From: an uncultured Lachnospiraceae bacterium
GTDB lineage: Bacteria; Bacillota; Clostridia; Lachnospirales; Lachnospiraceae
DNA: 64,000 nucleotides
Direction of reading: 5' to 3'
NCBI GenBank assembly: GCA_910585345.1
Contig: CAJUDS010000001.1
Location: 361,108-425,107, forward strand
Shown here: positions 24,484 to 33,436 of the stretch, in pieces
Numbering within the stretch: position 1 is the stretch's first letter
Layout of the letters: each line of letters opens with the position of its first letter
Translations under genes and position numbers: made by a program
The notes under the pieces: generated by a model
Seen by the model: the letters and a program-made list of their open reading frames with translations, nothing else
Database searches by the model: none
What the model was told of the DNA's origin: nothing

Positions 24484-25087
24484 TGCCATTTCCTCCTTCC
24501 AAAACAGTCTGGAAATAATACAGACCCGCATTCACCGTATTGGTTACGGCGTTTGTCGTGATCGTTGCACTACTGATGGCGTCGATCTGGTCTTCCGACA
24601 CAGCGCCTGTCTTTGTATAAAGAAACTGCGCGGCATGCCGGTCCGCAAACTGAGGCTTGAGTACTTCCTCCGCCCGCATCCCAAGGCCCGGTGTTTCCGA
24701 TATGGAAAGAATAGAAATGCCATTCAATGTACCGTCGTCCCTGATCCCCATGGAAAACACAATATCGCCGCCATACCCTTCATGGGAAGTGACAGTAATC
24801 ACATAGCCGAGAGGATTGCCTGACGCATCCTTCGCCCGCAATACCTCGTTAACGGAAGACTTATCAAAACCGCCGGCGGCAACTGCCGCAGTCATGTCTT
24901 CCGCACTCGTTTTCATGTCCTCAAATACCGATGCGTCCGAAAATACCTCCTGGCAGGCTTCCATCTTTTTCTTTTCTTCCTGCTCTGCAATAGGCGCCTT
25001 TGTCATATCATAGACAAAGCCAAGGACTGCTCCCGCAATTACCGTTATGGCAAAAAGGATCACAGCATCTTTCAACATACTTTTCAT
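24476..25087 (-). CDS. rnfG: Rnf complex subunit G (covalent FMN)
   Basis: RnfG carries a covalently bound FMN outside the membrane. The 203-residue protein has one N-terminal TM helix (LFAITVIAGAVLGFVY). The flavinylation segment is DAISSATITTNAV, where the second Thr-type residue of the S-x-A-T motif receives FMN in homologues. It overlaps rnfD by 4 bases. Confidence 0.95.
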   Translation of the reverse strand: MKSMLKDAVILFAITVIAGAVLGFVYDMTKAPIAEQEEKKKMEACQEVFSDASVFEDMKTSAEDMTAAVAAGGFDKSSVNEVLRAKDASGNPLGYVITVTSHEGYGGDIVFSMGIRDDGTLNGISILSISETPGLGMRAEEVLKPQFADRHAAQFLYTKTGAVSEDQIDAISSATITTNAVTNTVNAGLYYFQTVLEGGNGNE

Positions 25088-26016
25088 GCCCTCTCCCCTC
25101 CTTTACCAAATGCTTTCGGAAGCGTCACCCGTTCAATCAGAGGCACAAGCAGATTGCCAATGATAATCGCATAGGAAACGCCTTCTGCTCCCGGTCCGAA
25201 CAACCGGAAGATCCCCGTCAGAATACCGAGAAAAATACCAAATACATATTGTCCTCTCTTCGTAACCGGCCTCGTTACATAATCTGTTGCCATAAAAAAT
25301 GCACCCAGCATCAGCCCGCCGCCTGCAAGCTGTGCGGAAATATAGGCGCTGTCAAACCCCCGTCCTCCAAACAGTACGACAAAAATCACAAAACTGACAA
25401 TATAACTGCCTGGTATTCTCAAGTCGATAATATCCAGCATAATCAGGATGCATGCACCCAGTACAATTGCGATCATCGATGTTTCTCCGATTGTACCTCC
25501 GGTACGGCCGACAATCATATCCATCACATTGACACTTTCCCCCGCTTTGAGCGCAGCGAGAGGCGTAGCTCCCGTATAAGCGTCACAGTCAAAATTTGTC
25601 ATAATAGAGGCAAAGGAAATCAGCAGAAAGCATCTTGCTCCCAACGCGGGATTCATAAAATTCTGCCCCAGACCGCCAAACAGCATCTTTACCACAAGGA
25701 TCGCAAACACGCCGCCCACCACACCGATCCACAAAGGAGCCTGCGGCGGAAGATTCAATGCCAGCAGAAGCCCCGTGACGGTAGCGGACAAATCGGATAC
25801 CGTAATCGGTTTTTTCAGTAAAAGCTCATATATGTATTCCGTCAGCACGGCGGATGCCACTGTTACCAAAATCAAAAGCAGAGCCCCCAGCCCGAAATTA
25901 TAGACTCCGAAAAATGTAGCCGGAAGCAGCGCCAGCACCACTGCTCCCATAATACTTCCGGTAGTTGCTCTGGAACGTATATGCGGATTGGATGACACCT
26001 TCATCAAATCACTCAT
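25084..26016 (-). CDS. rnfD: Rnf complex subunit D (covalent FMN, NqrB-like)
   Basis: RnfD is a polytopic membrane subunit with a second covalent FMN; the site is the Thr in DAYTGATPLAAL. It is 310 residues long and contains VKMLFGGLGQNFMNPALGAR. The family is related to NqrB, the ion-conducting part of Na+-NQR. The start follows TAGGAGG. Confidence 0.96.
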   Translation of the reverse strand: MSDLMKVSSNPHIRSRATTGSIMGAVVLALLPATFFGVYNFGLGALLLILVTVASAVLTEYIYELLLKKPITVSDLSATVTGLLLALNLPPQAPLWIGVVGGVFAILVVKMLFGGLGQNFMNPALGARCFLLISFASIMTNFDCDAYTGATPLAALKAGESVNVMDMIVGRTGGTIGETSMIAIVLGACILIMLDIIDLRIPGSYIVSFVIFVVLFGGRGFDSAYISAQLAGGGLMLGAFFMATDYVTRPVTKRGQYVFGIFLGILTGIFRLFGPGAEGVSYAIIIGNLLVPLIERVTLPKAFGKGGERA

Positions 26017-26027
26017 TGCAGCACCTC

Positions 26028-27344
26028 CTATTTCTTTCTCTTTGCAAGCTGTATTTTGCGCATCGACTTAATCTCCTGCGTAAGAGGCCTTTTTGCCGGG
26101 CATACATAGCTGCAGCAGCCGCATTCACAGCATTCCATGCCATTATAAGCAAGAAATTTCTCATCATCGCCATTTTCTGCAAAATCCGCCAGTTTGCTTG
26201 GCAGAACTCTCCCGGGGCATACTTCCACACATCTGCCGCAGTTGATACAGGCGCTCGGTTCATATCTCGATACTTCATCCTCTGTCATGCATAGCAGCGC
26301 GGAAGATGTCTTCGTCGTAGGCACATCCAACCCAAACAGAGCAAACCCCATCATCGGACCGCCGGAAACGATTTTTGACGGCTCGCTCTTGAATCCGCCC
26401 GCTTCCTCTATCAATTCATGATAGTTGGTTCCGATCCTGACGATAAAATTACGCGGATCCGCAACCGCATCCCCTGTCACTGTCACAATGCGGTGCATCA
26501 GAGGCTTCCCCTCCCGGACCGCCTGATTTACCGCTACGATCGTATCTACATTATCAACGATGCAGCCCACATCCGCTGGAAGCATACCGGAATGAATGGC
26601 ACGTCCTGTTACCGCATAAATCAATTGTCTTTCCGCTCCCTGCGGATATTTCGTCTTCAACGCCTTCACCGTGATATCCGGCTCATCCGCAGTCAGTTTT
26701 TTCAACAGCTCTACACAATCGGGTTTATTGTCTTCCACTGCAAGAATGCCTTTCGCATGGTCAAACAAATGCAGGATCACCTTCATCCCATTGATAATTT
26801 TTTCAGGCTCTTCCAGCATTCTGCGGTAGTCGGATGTCAGATAGGGCTCACATTCCGCGCAGTTTGCAATCACATACTCTATCTTTTCCGGTTCCTTCGG
26901 TGACAACTTTACATGTGTGGGAAAACCCGCTCCGCCCATACCAACAACGCCTGCTTCTCTGACCAGCGTCCTGATCTCTTCTTTTGTTAACTCCTCAAGC
27001 GGCTTCACCGGGCCATATGTCACCTCATCATACGCACCGTCATTTTCCACGACAATGCTCGTGACCATATCGCCTGTCACTACTCTTCTCGGCTCCACCG
27101 CCTTCACTGTGCCGGATACGGTTGCATATATCGGAGCAGACACAAATCCACCTGCTTCCGCGATCTTTTGACCGGTTAGAACATGATCTCCCTTAGCCAC
27201 AACAGGCACTGCAGGCGCGCCGATATGCTGCGACATTGGATACACGAGATCACCTTTCGGTAATATGGCTTTGATCGGTTTATCCTTGGACAAATCTTTT
27301 CCATCATATGGATGAATCCCGCCCGTAAATGTCAATTTCGCCAT
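26028..27344 (-). CDS. rnfC: Rnf complex subunit C (NADH-reactive)
   Basis: RnfC is the peripheral subunit that exchanges electrons with NAD. It is 438 residues long, with a glycine-rich NADH/FMN site (VREAGVVGMGGAGFPTHVKL) and two ferredoxin clusters (CINCGRCVEVCPGR and CECGCCSYVCPAKRP). As first gene of the operon it defines the order C-D-G-E-A-B. Rnf couples ferredoxin:NAD oxidoreduction to outward Na+ or H+ transport; the ion cannot be told from sequence by eye. Confidence 0.97.
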   Translation of the reverse strand: MAKLTFTGGIHPYDGKDLSKDKPIKAILPKGDLVYPMSQHIGAPAVPVVAKGDHVLTGQKIAEAGGFVSAPIYATVSGTVKAVEPRRVVTGDMVTSIVVENDGAYDEVTYGPVKPLEELTKEEIRTLVREAGVVGMGGAGFPTHVKLSPKEPEKIEYVIANCAECEPYLTSDYRRMLEEPEKIINGMKVILHLFDHAKGILAVEDNKPDCVELLKKLTADEPDITVKALKTKYPQGAERQLIYAVTGRAIHSGMLPADVGCIVDNVDTIVAVNQAVREGKPLMHRIVTVTGDAVADPRNFIVRIGTNYHELIEEAGGFKSEPSKIVSGGPMMGFALFGLDVPTTKTSSALLCMTEDEVSRYEPSACINCGRCVEVCPGRVLPSKLADFAENGDDEKFLAYNGMECCECGCCSYVCPAKRPLTQEIKSMRKIQLAKRKK

Positions 27345-27391
27345 TTTCTACCCTTCTTTCTTTCTCTTTTGATAAAAATTATCCTTTCTCA

Positions 27392-27447
27392 ATCATACTA
27401 TTTTTTCCGTAAAAATACTACTACAAATTTTGGAATCATGGTACAAT
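27392..27447. promoter_or_regulatory. Divergent promoter region of rnfC and the exonuclease gene
   Basis: A minus-strand TATGAT (27397-27392) lies about 50 bases before rnfC. A plus-strand TACAAT (27442-27447) lies about 57 bases before the gene at 27504. Neither has a good -35 at the right distance, so both may need an activator. Confidence 0.4.
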
Positions 27448-27503
27448 GAAGGACAGGAAACTGACAGTACACGAGACATCTTAAAAACATCCAGGAGGTA
27501 CCT

Positions 27504-28610
27504 ATGCGCACAATCCGCAGAAAACTTGCAGAGAACAGCTTAGCTTACCCGCTTGACAGAGAAGCGCCTTTATCCGATATACTTTTCATAGATATTGAAA
27601 CAACCGGGTTTTCATCCCACAATTCCATCCTTTATCTCATTGGCTGCGCCTACTATGAAGAAGCGCAATGGCATACGATCCAGTGGTTCGCCACCTGCTA
27701 TGAAGACGAGATCGATGTGGTAAAAGCCTTTTTTAAATTTGCCCTTGGACACTATACCCACCTGATCCATTTTAACGGCAATCAATTTGATCTGCCCTTT
27801 ATTTTACAAAAATGCGTCCAGTATGAACTTCCCTATGATTTTTCCGGATTTTCCGGAATTGATCTTTACAAACGCATTTCCCCTTTTAAAAATTTTCTAA
27901 AACTAGCAGACTGCAAACAGAAAACGCTGGAACAATTCCTTGGCCTTCACCGGGAAGACCCCTATAGCGGCGCACAATTAATCAGTATCTATCACGATTA
28001 TGTGAAAAACCGCACAGACGAAGCTTATGATGCAATACTCGGCCATAATTCCGACGATTTAGCCGGAATGCTTCATATCCTTCCGGTTCTTGCATACAGC
28101 GATATATTTTCTGAGCGGACAAAAGTAAAAAAGGTGCAGGCAAATTATTACCGTGATATCAATGGAAAGAAACACCAGGAATTATACATGAAGCTTCGTC
28201 TGCCGACACCCCTGCCAAAAGAAATTTCTTATTCTGTCAACAACTGTTATTTCAGCGGCAGCGGTATAACCGGAACGATCAAAGTTCCCCTCTACGAAGA
28301 AGAATTAAAATATTTCTATTCTGACTACAAAAACTATTACTATCTGCCGATAGAAGACGTTGCCATCCATAAATCCATTTCCTCTTTTGTGGACAAGCAA
28401 AACCGCATACCGGCCAAAGCCCAAAATTGTTATACACGGAAACGGTCTTCTTATCTACCGCAATGGGATATTGTATTTGAACCCTTTTTTAAACGGGAAT
28501 ACAAAGACAAAGATTTGTTTTTTGAAATTACAGACTCTTTCCGAAAAGACAGGGAGGCATTTCAAACGTACGCATTTCACGTATTGCAGATGATGTCCGA
28601 AAAGCAGTAA
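27504..28610 (+). CDS. Ribonuclease H-like (YprB-type) 3'-5' exonuclease
   Basis: The 368-residue protein has a DEDD exonuclease-like domain in its first 190 residues. ExoI is LFIDIETTGFSS, ExoII is HFNGNQFDLPFILQK, and ExoIII is ILGHNSDDLAGML. The remaining 170 residues contain a helical and Tyr-rich part without a recognised domain. YprB-like proteins are widespread in Firmicutes, and their substrate is not settled. The start follows CAGGAGG. It is the only gene of its unit. Confidence 0.85.
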   Translation: MRTIRRKLAENSLAYPLDREAPLSDILFIDIETTGFSSHNSILYLIGCAYYEEAQWHTIQWFATCYEDEIDVVKAFFKFALGHYTHLIHFNGNQFDLPFILQKCVQYELPYDFSGFSGIDLYKRISPFKNFLKLADCKQKTLEQFLGLHREDPYSGAQLISIYHDYVKNRTDEAYDAILGHNSDDLAGMLHILPVLAYSDIFSERTKVKKVQANYYRDINGKKHQELYMKLRLPTPLPKEISYSVNNCYFSGSGITGTIKVPLYEEELKYFYSDYKNYYYLPIEDVAIHKSISSFVDKQNRIPAKAQNCYTRKRSSYLPQWDIVFEPFFKREYKDKDLFFEITDSFRKDREAFQTYAFHVLQMMSEKQ

Positions 28611-28632
28611 ACTTACGTGCTTGCTAAAAACA

Positions 28633-28685
28633 AAGCTGCAGCCTGAGGGATGTATCAATTTCATTCCTCTTAGACTGCAGCTTTT
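28633..28685. terminator. Bidirectional hairpin between the exonuclease gene and cheR
   Basis: Perfect 9-bp stem AAGCTGCAG (28633-28641) / CTGCAGCTT (28675-28683), with a partly paired inner part (GAGGGATG / CATTCCTC). Short A and T runs flank it. The genes converge here. Confidence 0.7.
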
Positions 28686-28704
28686 CAGCGTCATATTCTA
28701 TATA

Positions 28705-29481
28705 CTACATCTTTTCATAATAAAAGGAATTCTTTCTTTCCAGTCCGATTTCCTTATAGTTGATAATCTGTTCCGTACTGCCAATAAACAGGATACCGCC
28801 TTTGGCAAGCGACTGCTGGAACTTTACAAATACCGCATCCTTTGCTTCCTCTGTAAAATAAATCAATACATTCCGACACACAATCAAATGATATCCTGTC
28901 TGATATGTATCTTTTAAAAGATTATGCTCCTTAAACTCTACTCTGGCTTTGATTTCATTGGAAATCTGATAAGAAGGTCCAACCTTTGTGAAATATTTCT
29001 GCTTCAAATCGGATGGGACAGAAGCTACGCTTTTGGCAGAGTATAATCCGGTCTTTGCCTTTGCAATCACTTGTTTATCCAGATCAGTGGCATAAATTTT
29101 AATCTGATTTAACGGAATATGCTTGGAGAAGGCCATCACAAGAGAATATGGCTCGTCTCCTGTGGAACAGGCCGCACTCCAGATTTTCAGATTTTTGCCA
29201 AATTTCTGTATCAGTTCCGGAATAATCTGCTTGTCAAGCTGGTCCCACTGCACGGGATTTCTGTAGAACTCGGAAACGTTGATCGTCAGATAATTGACAA
29301 ACTCTTCAAATCGTTCTTTATCCGTTTTCAAAACCTGTATATACTTATCATATCCCTTTATATGATGCTTTGCAATCAGCGTATCGATACGCCTTTTCAT
29401 CTGCTTTTCTTTGTATGCATTCAGATCAATTTTCGTCAGATCATAAACTGCTTTCTTTAAATATTCGTAATCGTATGCCAC
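28705..29481 (-). CDS. cheR: CheR-type protein-glutamate methyltransferase
   Basis: CheR methylates glutamates of chemoreceptors using S-adenosylmethionine. The 258-residue protein has the N-terminal CheR helices, VSEFYRNPVQWDQL, the SAM motif IWSAACSTGDEPYSLVM, and LIVCRNVLIYFTEEA. The start is GTG at 29481 with GGGGAG 7 bases upstream; the longer frame begins with TTG and no site. No other chemotaxis gene is nearby; it follows S1 by 18 bases. It may serve distant receptors or another target. Confidence 0.88.
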   Translation of the reverse strand: MAYDYEYLKKAVYDLTKIDLNAYKEKQMKRRIDTLIAKHHIKGYDKYIQVLKTDKERFEEFVNYLTINVSEFYRNPVQWDQLDKQIIPELIQKFGKNLKIWSAACSTGDEPYSLVMAFSKHIPLNQIKIYATDLDKQVIAKAKTGLYSAKSVASVPSDLKQKYFTKVGPSYQISNEIKARVEFKEHNLLKDTYQTGYHLIVCRNVLIYFTEEAKDAVFVKFQQSLAKGGILFIGSTEQIINYKEIGLERKNSFYYEKM

Positions 29482-29499
29482 TTTCCCACTCCCCAAAAA

Positions 29500-30648
29500 T
29501 TACTTTTCAGCAGCCTCGTCCTGTGCAATCACCGCATCAATATCCACTGAAACAACGTCCGCATCTTCCTCTTCTTTTGTTTCTTCCTTCGGCTCCGGCA
29601 TCAAAAGCGCTTTCATACTGAGACTAATCTTTTTGCTTTCCTCATTGAAATCAACTACCTTTGCAGTTACGGTTTCGCCGATTTTAAGCACATCCGAAGG
29701 TTTCTCCACATGCTCCTTGGAAATCTGCGATACATGCAGCAGTGCGTCCACACCTGTCTCCAATTCCACAAAAGCGCCAAAATCAGTCATCCTCGCTACT
29801 CTGCCTGTCACCACACTGCCTGTAGCATATTTGGAAGCGGCGTCTTTCCACGGATTGGCATCGGCAAATTTCAAACTCAGCGCAATCTTTGTGCCGGAAA
29901 TTTCTTTAATCAGCACTTTGATCTCATCGCCAACCTTAAATACTTTTTTAGGATTCTCCACACGGCCCCACGACATCTCTGAAATATGCAGCAGACCATC
30001 CACGCCGCCAAGATCAATAAACGCGCCAAAATCTGTTACATTCTTCACAACGCCCGTAACAGTATCGCCCTCTTTGATCTTTTCAAACAACTCTTTCTGA
30101 AGCTCCGCCTTTCTGGCAACAATAAGCTGTTTGCGGTCACCGATATATCTTCTTCTCTTAGGATTATATTCGCTGATTACAAATTCAATGTCCTGTCCGG
30201 CATATTTTGTCAAATCCTTTTCATACGTATCGGATACAAGACTTGCCGGAATAAAAATCCTTACTTCTTCAACAATAACACTCAGGCCGCCATCCAAAAC
30301 CTGGGCAACCTTTGCAGTCAGCACTTCTTTATTGTTATATGCCTCTTCAATACGCTTATTGCCTCTGTCAGCCGCCAGACGTTTATATGTCAAAAGAACC
30401 TGTCCTTCACCGTCGTTTACTTTAAACACTTTTACTTCCATCGTGTCGCCCACATGCAGTACCGTTGTCAGATCCACATTGGATTCATTGGTGTATTCAT
30501 TCCTTGTAAGGATACCATCTGACTTGTATCCGATGTTCAGAACCGCTTCATCTGGTTTCACATCAATGATCGTGCCTTCGACTACCTCTCCTGCATGTAT
30601 TGTTTTAAATGATTCATCTAACATTTGTTCAAAAGTTAATTCTGACAT
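29500..30648 (-). CDS. rpsA: 30S ribosomal protein S1-like, four S1 domains
   Basis: The 382-residue RNA-binding protein starts MSELTFEQMLDESFK, set by GAGGAGG upstream. Four S1 repeats can be made out, among them GEVVEGTIIDVKPDEAVLNI, TGVVKNVTDFGAFIDLGGVD and TGRVARMTDFGAFVELETGV. A short acidic tail follows. It is shorter than the six-domain S1 of proteobacteria and matches the Firmicutes type. It overlaps the end of ispH by 20 bases; in many clostridia the two genes are fused. Confidence 0.93.
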   Translation of the reverse strand: MSELTFEQMLDESFKTIHAGEVVEGTIIDVKPDEAVLNIGYKSDGILTRNEYTNESNVDLTTVLHVGDTMEVKVFKVNDGEGQVLLTYKRLAADRGNKRIEEAYNNKEVLTAKVAQVLDGGLSVIVEEVRIFIPASLVSDTYEKDLTKYAGQDIEFVISEYNPKRRRYIGDRKQLIVARKAELQKELFEKIKEGDTVTGVVKNVTDFGAFIDLGGVDGLLHISEMSWGRVENPKKVFKVGDEIKVLIKEISGTKIALSLKFADANPWKDAASKYATGSVVTGRVARMTDFGAFVELETGVDALLHVSQISKEHVEKPSDVLKIGETVTAKVVDFNEESKKISLSMKALLMPEPKEETKEEEDADVVSVDIDAVIAQDEAAEK

Positions 30649-31477
30649 AATTTTGAACCTCCTCAATAATATTATTCGGGGTTGATGCCCCTGCAGTAAT
30701 ACCCACACGAAAAACAGAATCAGGGAAGTCTAATTGCAAGTCATCCAGTGTCTGTATAAAATAGGTGTTCTCACACTCCTGTCTGCATATCTCATACAGT
30801 TTTCTTGTATTGGAACTGTGAGCCCCTCCTATTACTATCATAGCATCAACTTGAGAAGCAATCGTCTTTGCTTCCGTCTGTCTCTCCTCAGTTGCGTTAC
30901 ATATAGTGTTCACAACACTAGTATTGTAACCTTTTTCTTGAATAATTTCAACTAATTCTTGAAATTTATTGTAGTTAAATGTCGTCTGCGACACAATGCA
31001 GATATCCCCGTCCGCCGGAGAAATAAAATTTCTGGCATCCTCCTCTGACGCAATCACAACCGCCGGCGTTTCTGACCATCCCATGATTCCTTCCACTTCC
31101 GGATGCAGCGGACTCCCGATAATCACAATCTGCCTGCCTGCCCTGCTTTCCTTCTCTACAATCCCATGGATCCGCTTCACGAAAGGACAGGTTGCATCTA
31201 TGCAGACCAGTCCCTTATTTTCAATACTACGGCTGATATTCTTTGGTACGCCATGGGAACGGATAATGACAACCCCCTCCTGCAGAGCATCCAGCTCCGC
31301 AGCGCTCTGGATCACATGAACCCCTTTTCTTTCCAGATCCCTGACCACCTCTTCATTATGGATAATCGGTCCATACGAATAGATCTTCCTGCCGCTTCCG
31401 GCCTGTTCATACACTGTGTCTACCGCCCGTTTTACGCCAAAGCAAAACCCGGCGCTCTTTGCCACAATCACTTCCAT
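30629..31477 (-). CDS. ispH: 4-hydroxy-3-methylbut-2-enyl diphosphate reductase
   Basis: IspH makes IPP and DMAPP in the last step of the MEP isoprenoid pathway. The three cysteines holding its iron-sulfur cluster are in SAGFCFGVKRAV, CIDATCPFVKRIHG and VNTICNATEERQ. It is 282 residues long from the ATG at 31477, which shares one base with the cmk stop (TAATG) and follows GGAGGATTGTA. It ends inside the S1 gene start. Confidence 0.96.
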   Translation of the reverse strand: MEVIVAKSAGFCFGVKRAVDTVYEQAGSGRKIYSYGPIIHNEEVVRDLERKGVHVIQSAAELDALQEGVVIIRSHGVPKNISRSIENKGLVCIDATCPFVKRIHGIVEKESRAGRQIVIIGSPLHPEVEGIMGWSETPAVVIASEEDARNFISPADGDICIVSQTTFNYNKFQELVEIIQEKGYNTSVVNTICNATEERQTEAKTIASQVDAMIVIGGAHSSNTRKLYEICRQECENTYFIQTLDDLQLDFPDSVFRVGITAGASTPNNIIEEVQNYVRINF

Positions 31478-32139
31478 TACAATCCTCCGCACAGTCTGAT
31501 CACGGCATCCGCCGCTTCCTGCACCGTCATAGAAGAAGTATCAATGACCACCGCATCTTCCGCCTGCTTCAAAGGAGAAATGTCTCTCGTCATATCCCGA
31601 TGGTCTCTCTCCCGGATATCCGCTTCAATCTCCTCCAGGCTGCATGTACCTCCTTTGGCGGCAAGCTCTTCAAAACGTCTTTTCGCCCGCACTGCTGTAC
31701 TGGCCGTCAAATACACCTTCACTTCTGCGTCAGGCAGAACACAGGTTCCAATGTCTCTTCCATCCATCACCACATTCTCTCTGGAAGCAAGCTCCTGCTG
31801 CAGTCTGACCAGTTTTGCCCTTACTCTGGGATTCACTGAGCTGTGAGAAGCCATCCGGCTGACTTCCTCCGTCCTGATCATTCCGTTTACATTTTCCCCG
31901 TTGAGAAAGACAACCTGCTCTCCCTGCTCATATCCGATGGTAATATCTGCCTCCTCACACTTCGCATTGATCTTTGCCGTATCTTCCGGACAAATCCCGT
32001 TGCGGAGCAAAAACAACGCCATCGCACGATACATAGCGCCTGTATCGATATAAATATAATTCAGTTTCTCCGCAATTTTCTTCGCGATAGTACTCTTCCC
32101 CGCTCCTGCAGGTCCGTCGATCGCAATCTTATGGCTCAT
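31477..32139 (-). CDS. cmk: Cytidylate kinase
   Basis: Cmk phosphorylates CMP and dCMP. The 220-residue protein starts MSHKIAIDGPAGAGKSTIAK (P-loop GPAGAGKST), with YIDTGAMYRA and VMDGRDIGTCVLPDA following. The start was set by GGAGG upstream; the open frame extends 30 codons further without a site. The order cmk-ispH-rpsA is common in Clostridia. Confidence 0.96.
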   Translation of the reverse strand: MSHKIAIDGPAGAGKSTIAKKIAEKLNYIYIDTGAMYRAMALFLLRNGICPEDTAKINAKCEEADITIGYEQGEQVVFLNGENVNGMIRTEEVSRMASHSSVNPRVRAKLVRLQQELASRENVVMDGRDIGTCVLPDAEVKVYLTASTAVRAKRRFEELAAKGGTCSLEEIEADIRERDHRDMTRDISPLKQAEDAVVIDTSSMTVQEAADAVIRLCGGL

Positions 32140-32173
32140 TTTACAACCTCCTGTTATTATATCGTTTGTTATA

Positions 32174-33436
32174 TTAAGATGGAACATCCTGCCGTTTCCG
32201 AACAGCAGCCGCCGCGCTCTCTCCTGCAAGATATCCTGTAGACCATGCGATCTGCAGATTAAAACCGCCTGTCAGCCCGTCCAGATCCATTACTTCTCCC
32301 GCAAAATACAATCCCTTTGCTTTCTTAGACTCCATGGTGGCCGGATTGACTTCCTTTACATGCACGCCGCCTCTGGTCACAATGGCCTCCGTATATCCTC
32401 TTGTACCGATGATCTCCAGCTTCCAGCCTTTGATCAGAGAAACAAATTTCTTCCTCTCCTCTTTCGTAATTTTATTTATCATTTTGTCAGGATGAATCCC
32501 TGACAGTTCTATCATCACAGGAACCAGTCTGGCCGGAAACAGCCCTCCTATCGCATTTTTAAATTGTTTATTCTGGTTACCGCCAAAGTCGCGCAGGATT
32601 CTTTGGTCCAATTGTTCCATCGTCAGCGCTGGTTTTAAATCCAGCGTTAAAAAACAATTGCTGTTTTCTGCCTTTTTGTCCAAATAGCTGCTGGCGCTTA
32701 AGATCAGCGGCCCGCTTACTCCAAAATGCGTAAACAGCATTTCCCCAAATCCTTCATATAACAGCCTTTGCCCAGAATACAGGCATGCTCTTACGTTTTT
32801 CAAAGATAACCCCTGTAATCTCATTGGATAACTTTCCCGGATTTCCAGCGGTACAAGCGATGGAGACGTTTCCACAATCGTATGCCCGGATTTTTCCGCC
32901 ATACGATACCCATCGCCGGTAGAGCCCGTAGACGGATAAGAAAGTCCTCCTGTCGCTATCACCACCGCGTCGGCTGCCTCCTTCCCGCCGTTTTTCATCA
33001 TGACTCCTGTTACTTTATTGTCAGACATCAAAATCTCCTTTACCTTTGCATGATATCGGATTTCTACCTGTTTTTCTTTTAACAGCCGTTCCATTGTGCC
33101 AATCACATCAGAAGAATGATCCGACAGGGGAAAAACACGGTTTCCCCGTTCCGTTTTCAGCCGGCAGCCGTTTTGTTCAAAAAAATCCATCACATTATAA
33201 TTTGAAAAATGATAAAAGGCGCTATACAAAAATTTCGCATTATGCACAATATTTTCAAACAGATTTTCCCTATCACAGGCATTTGTCAAATTACATCTGC
33301 CCTTTCCGGTAATAAATATTTTTTTACCCGCTTTTTCATTTTTTTCAAGCAGCAATACGCGCGCACCGCACTGCGCTGCCCGGTACGCCGCCATCATTCC
33401 CGCTGCGCCGGCCCCAATAATAATTACTTTACACAT
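32174..33436 (-). CDS. FAD-dependent oxidoreductase, HI0933/BaiN family
   Basis: The 420-residue flavoprotein begins with the Rossmann motif VIIIGAGAAGMMAAYRAA and has GKGRCNLTNAC, a family signature. A second FAD-contact region VIATGGLSYPSTGSTGDGYR and a C-terminal FAGEVMDLDGLTGGFNLQ segment follow. The family includes YhiN and BaiN, which has been linked to bile-acid reduction, but that role is not secure and should not be assumed here. Its start overlaps the rpiR-like gene by 8 bases. Confidence 0.9.
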   Translation of the reverse strand: MCKVIIIGAGAAGMMAAYRAAQCGARVLLLEKNEKAGKKIFITGKGRCNLTNACDRENLFENIVHNAKFLYSAFYHFSNYNVMDFFEQNGCRLKTERGNRVFPLSDHSSDVIGTMERLLKEKQVEIRYHAKVKEILMSDNKVTGVMMKNGGKEAADAVVIATGGLSYPSTGSTGDGYRMAEKSGHTIVETSPSLVPLEIRESYPMRLQGLSLKNVRACLYSGQRLLYEGFGEMLFTHFGVSGPLILSASSYLDKKAENSNCFLTLDLKPALTMEQLDQRILRDFGGNQNKQFKNAIGGLFPARLVPVMIELSGIHPDKMINKITKEERKKFVSLIKGWKLEIIGTRGYTEAIVTRGGVHVKEVNPATMESKKAKGLYFAGEVMDLDGLTGGFNLQIAWSTGYLAGESAAAAVRKRQDVPS

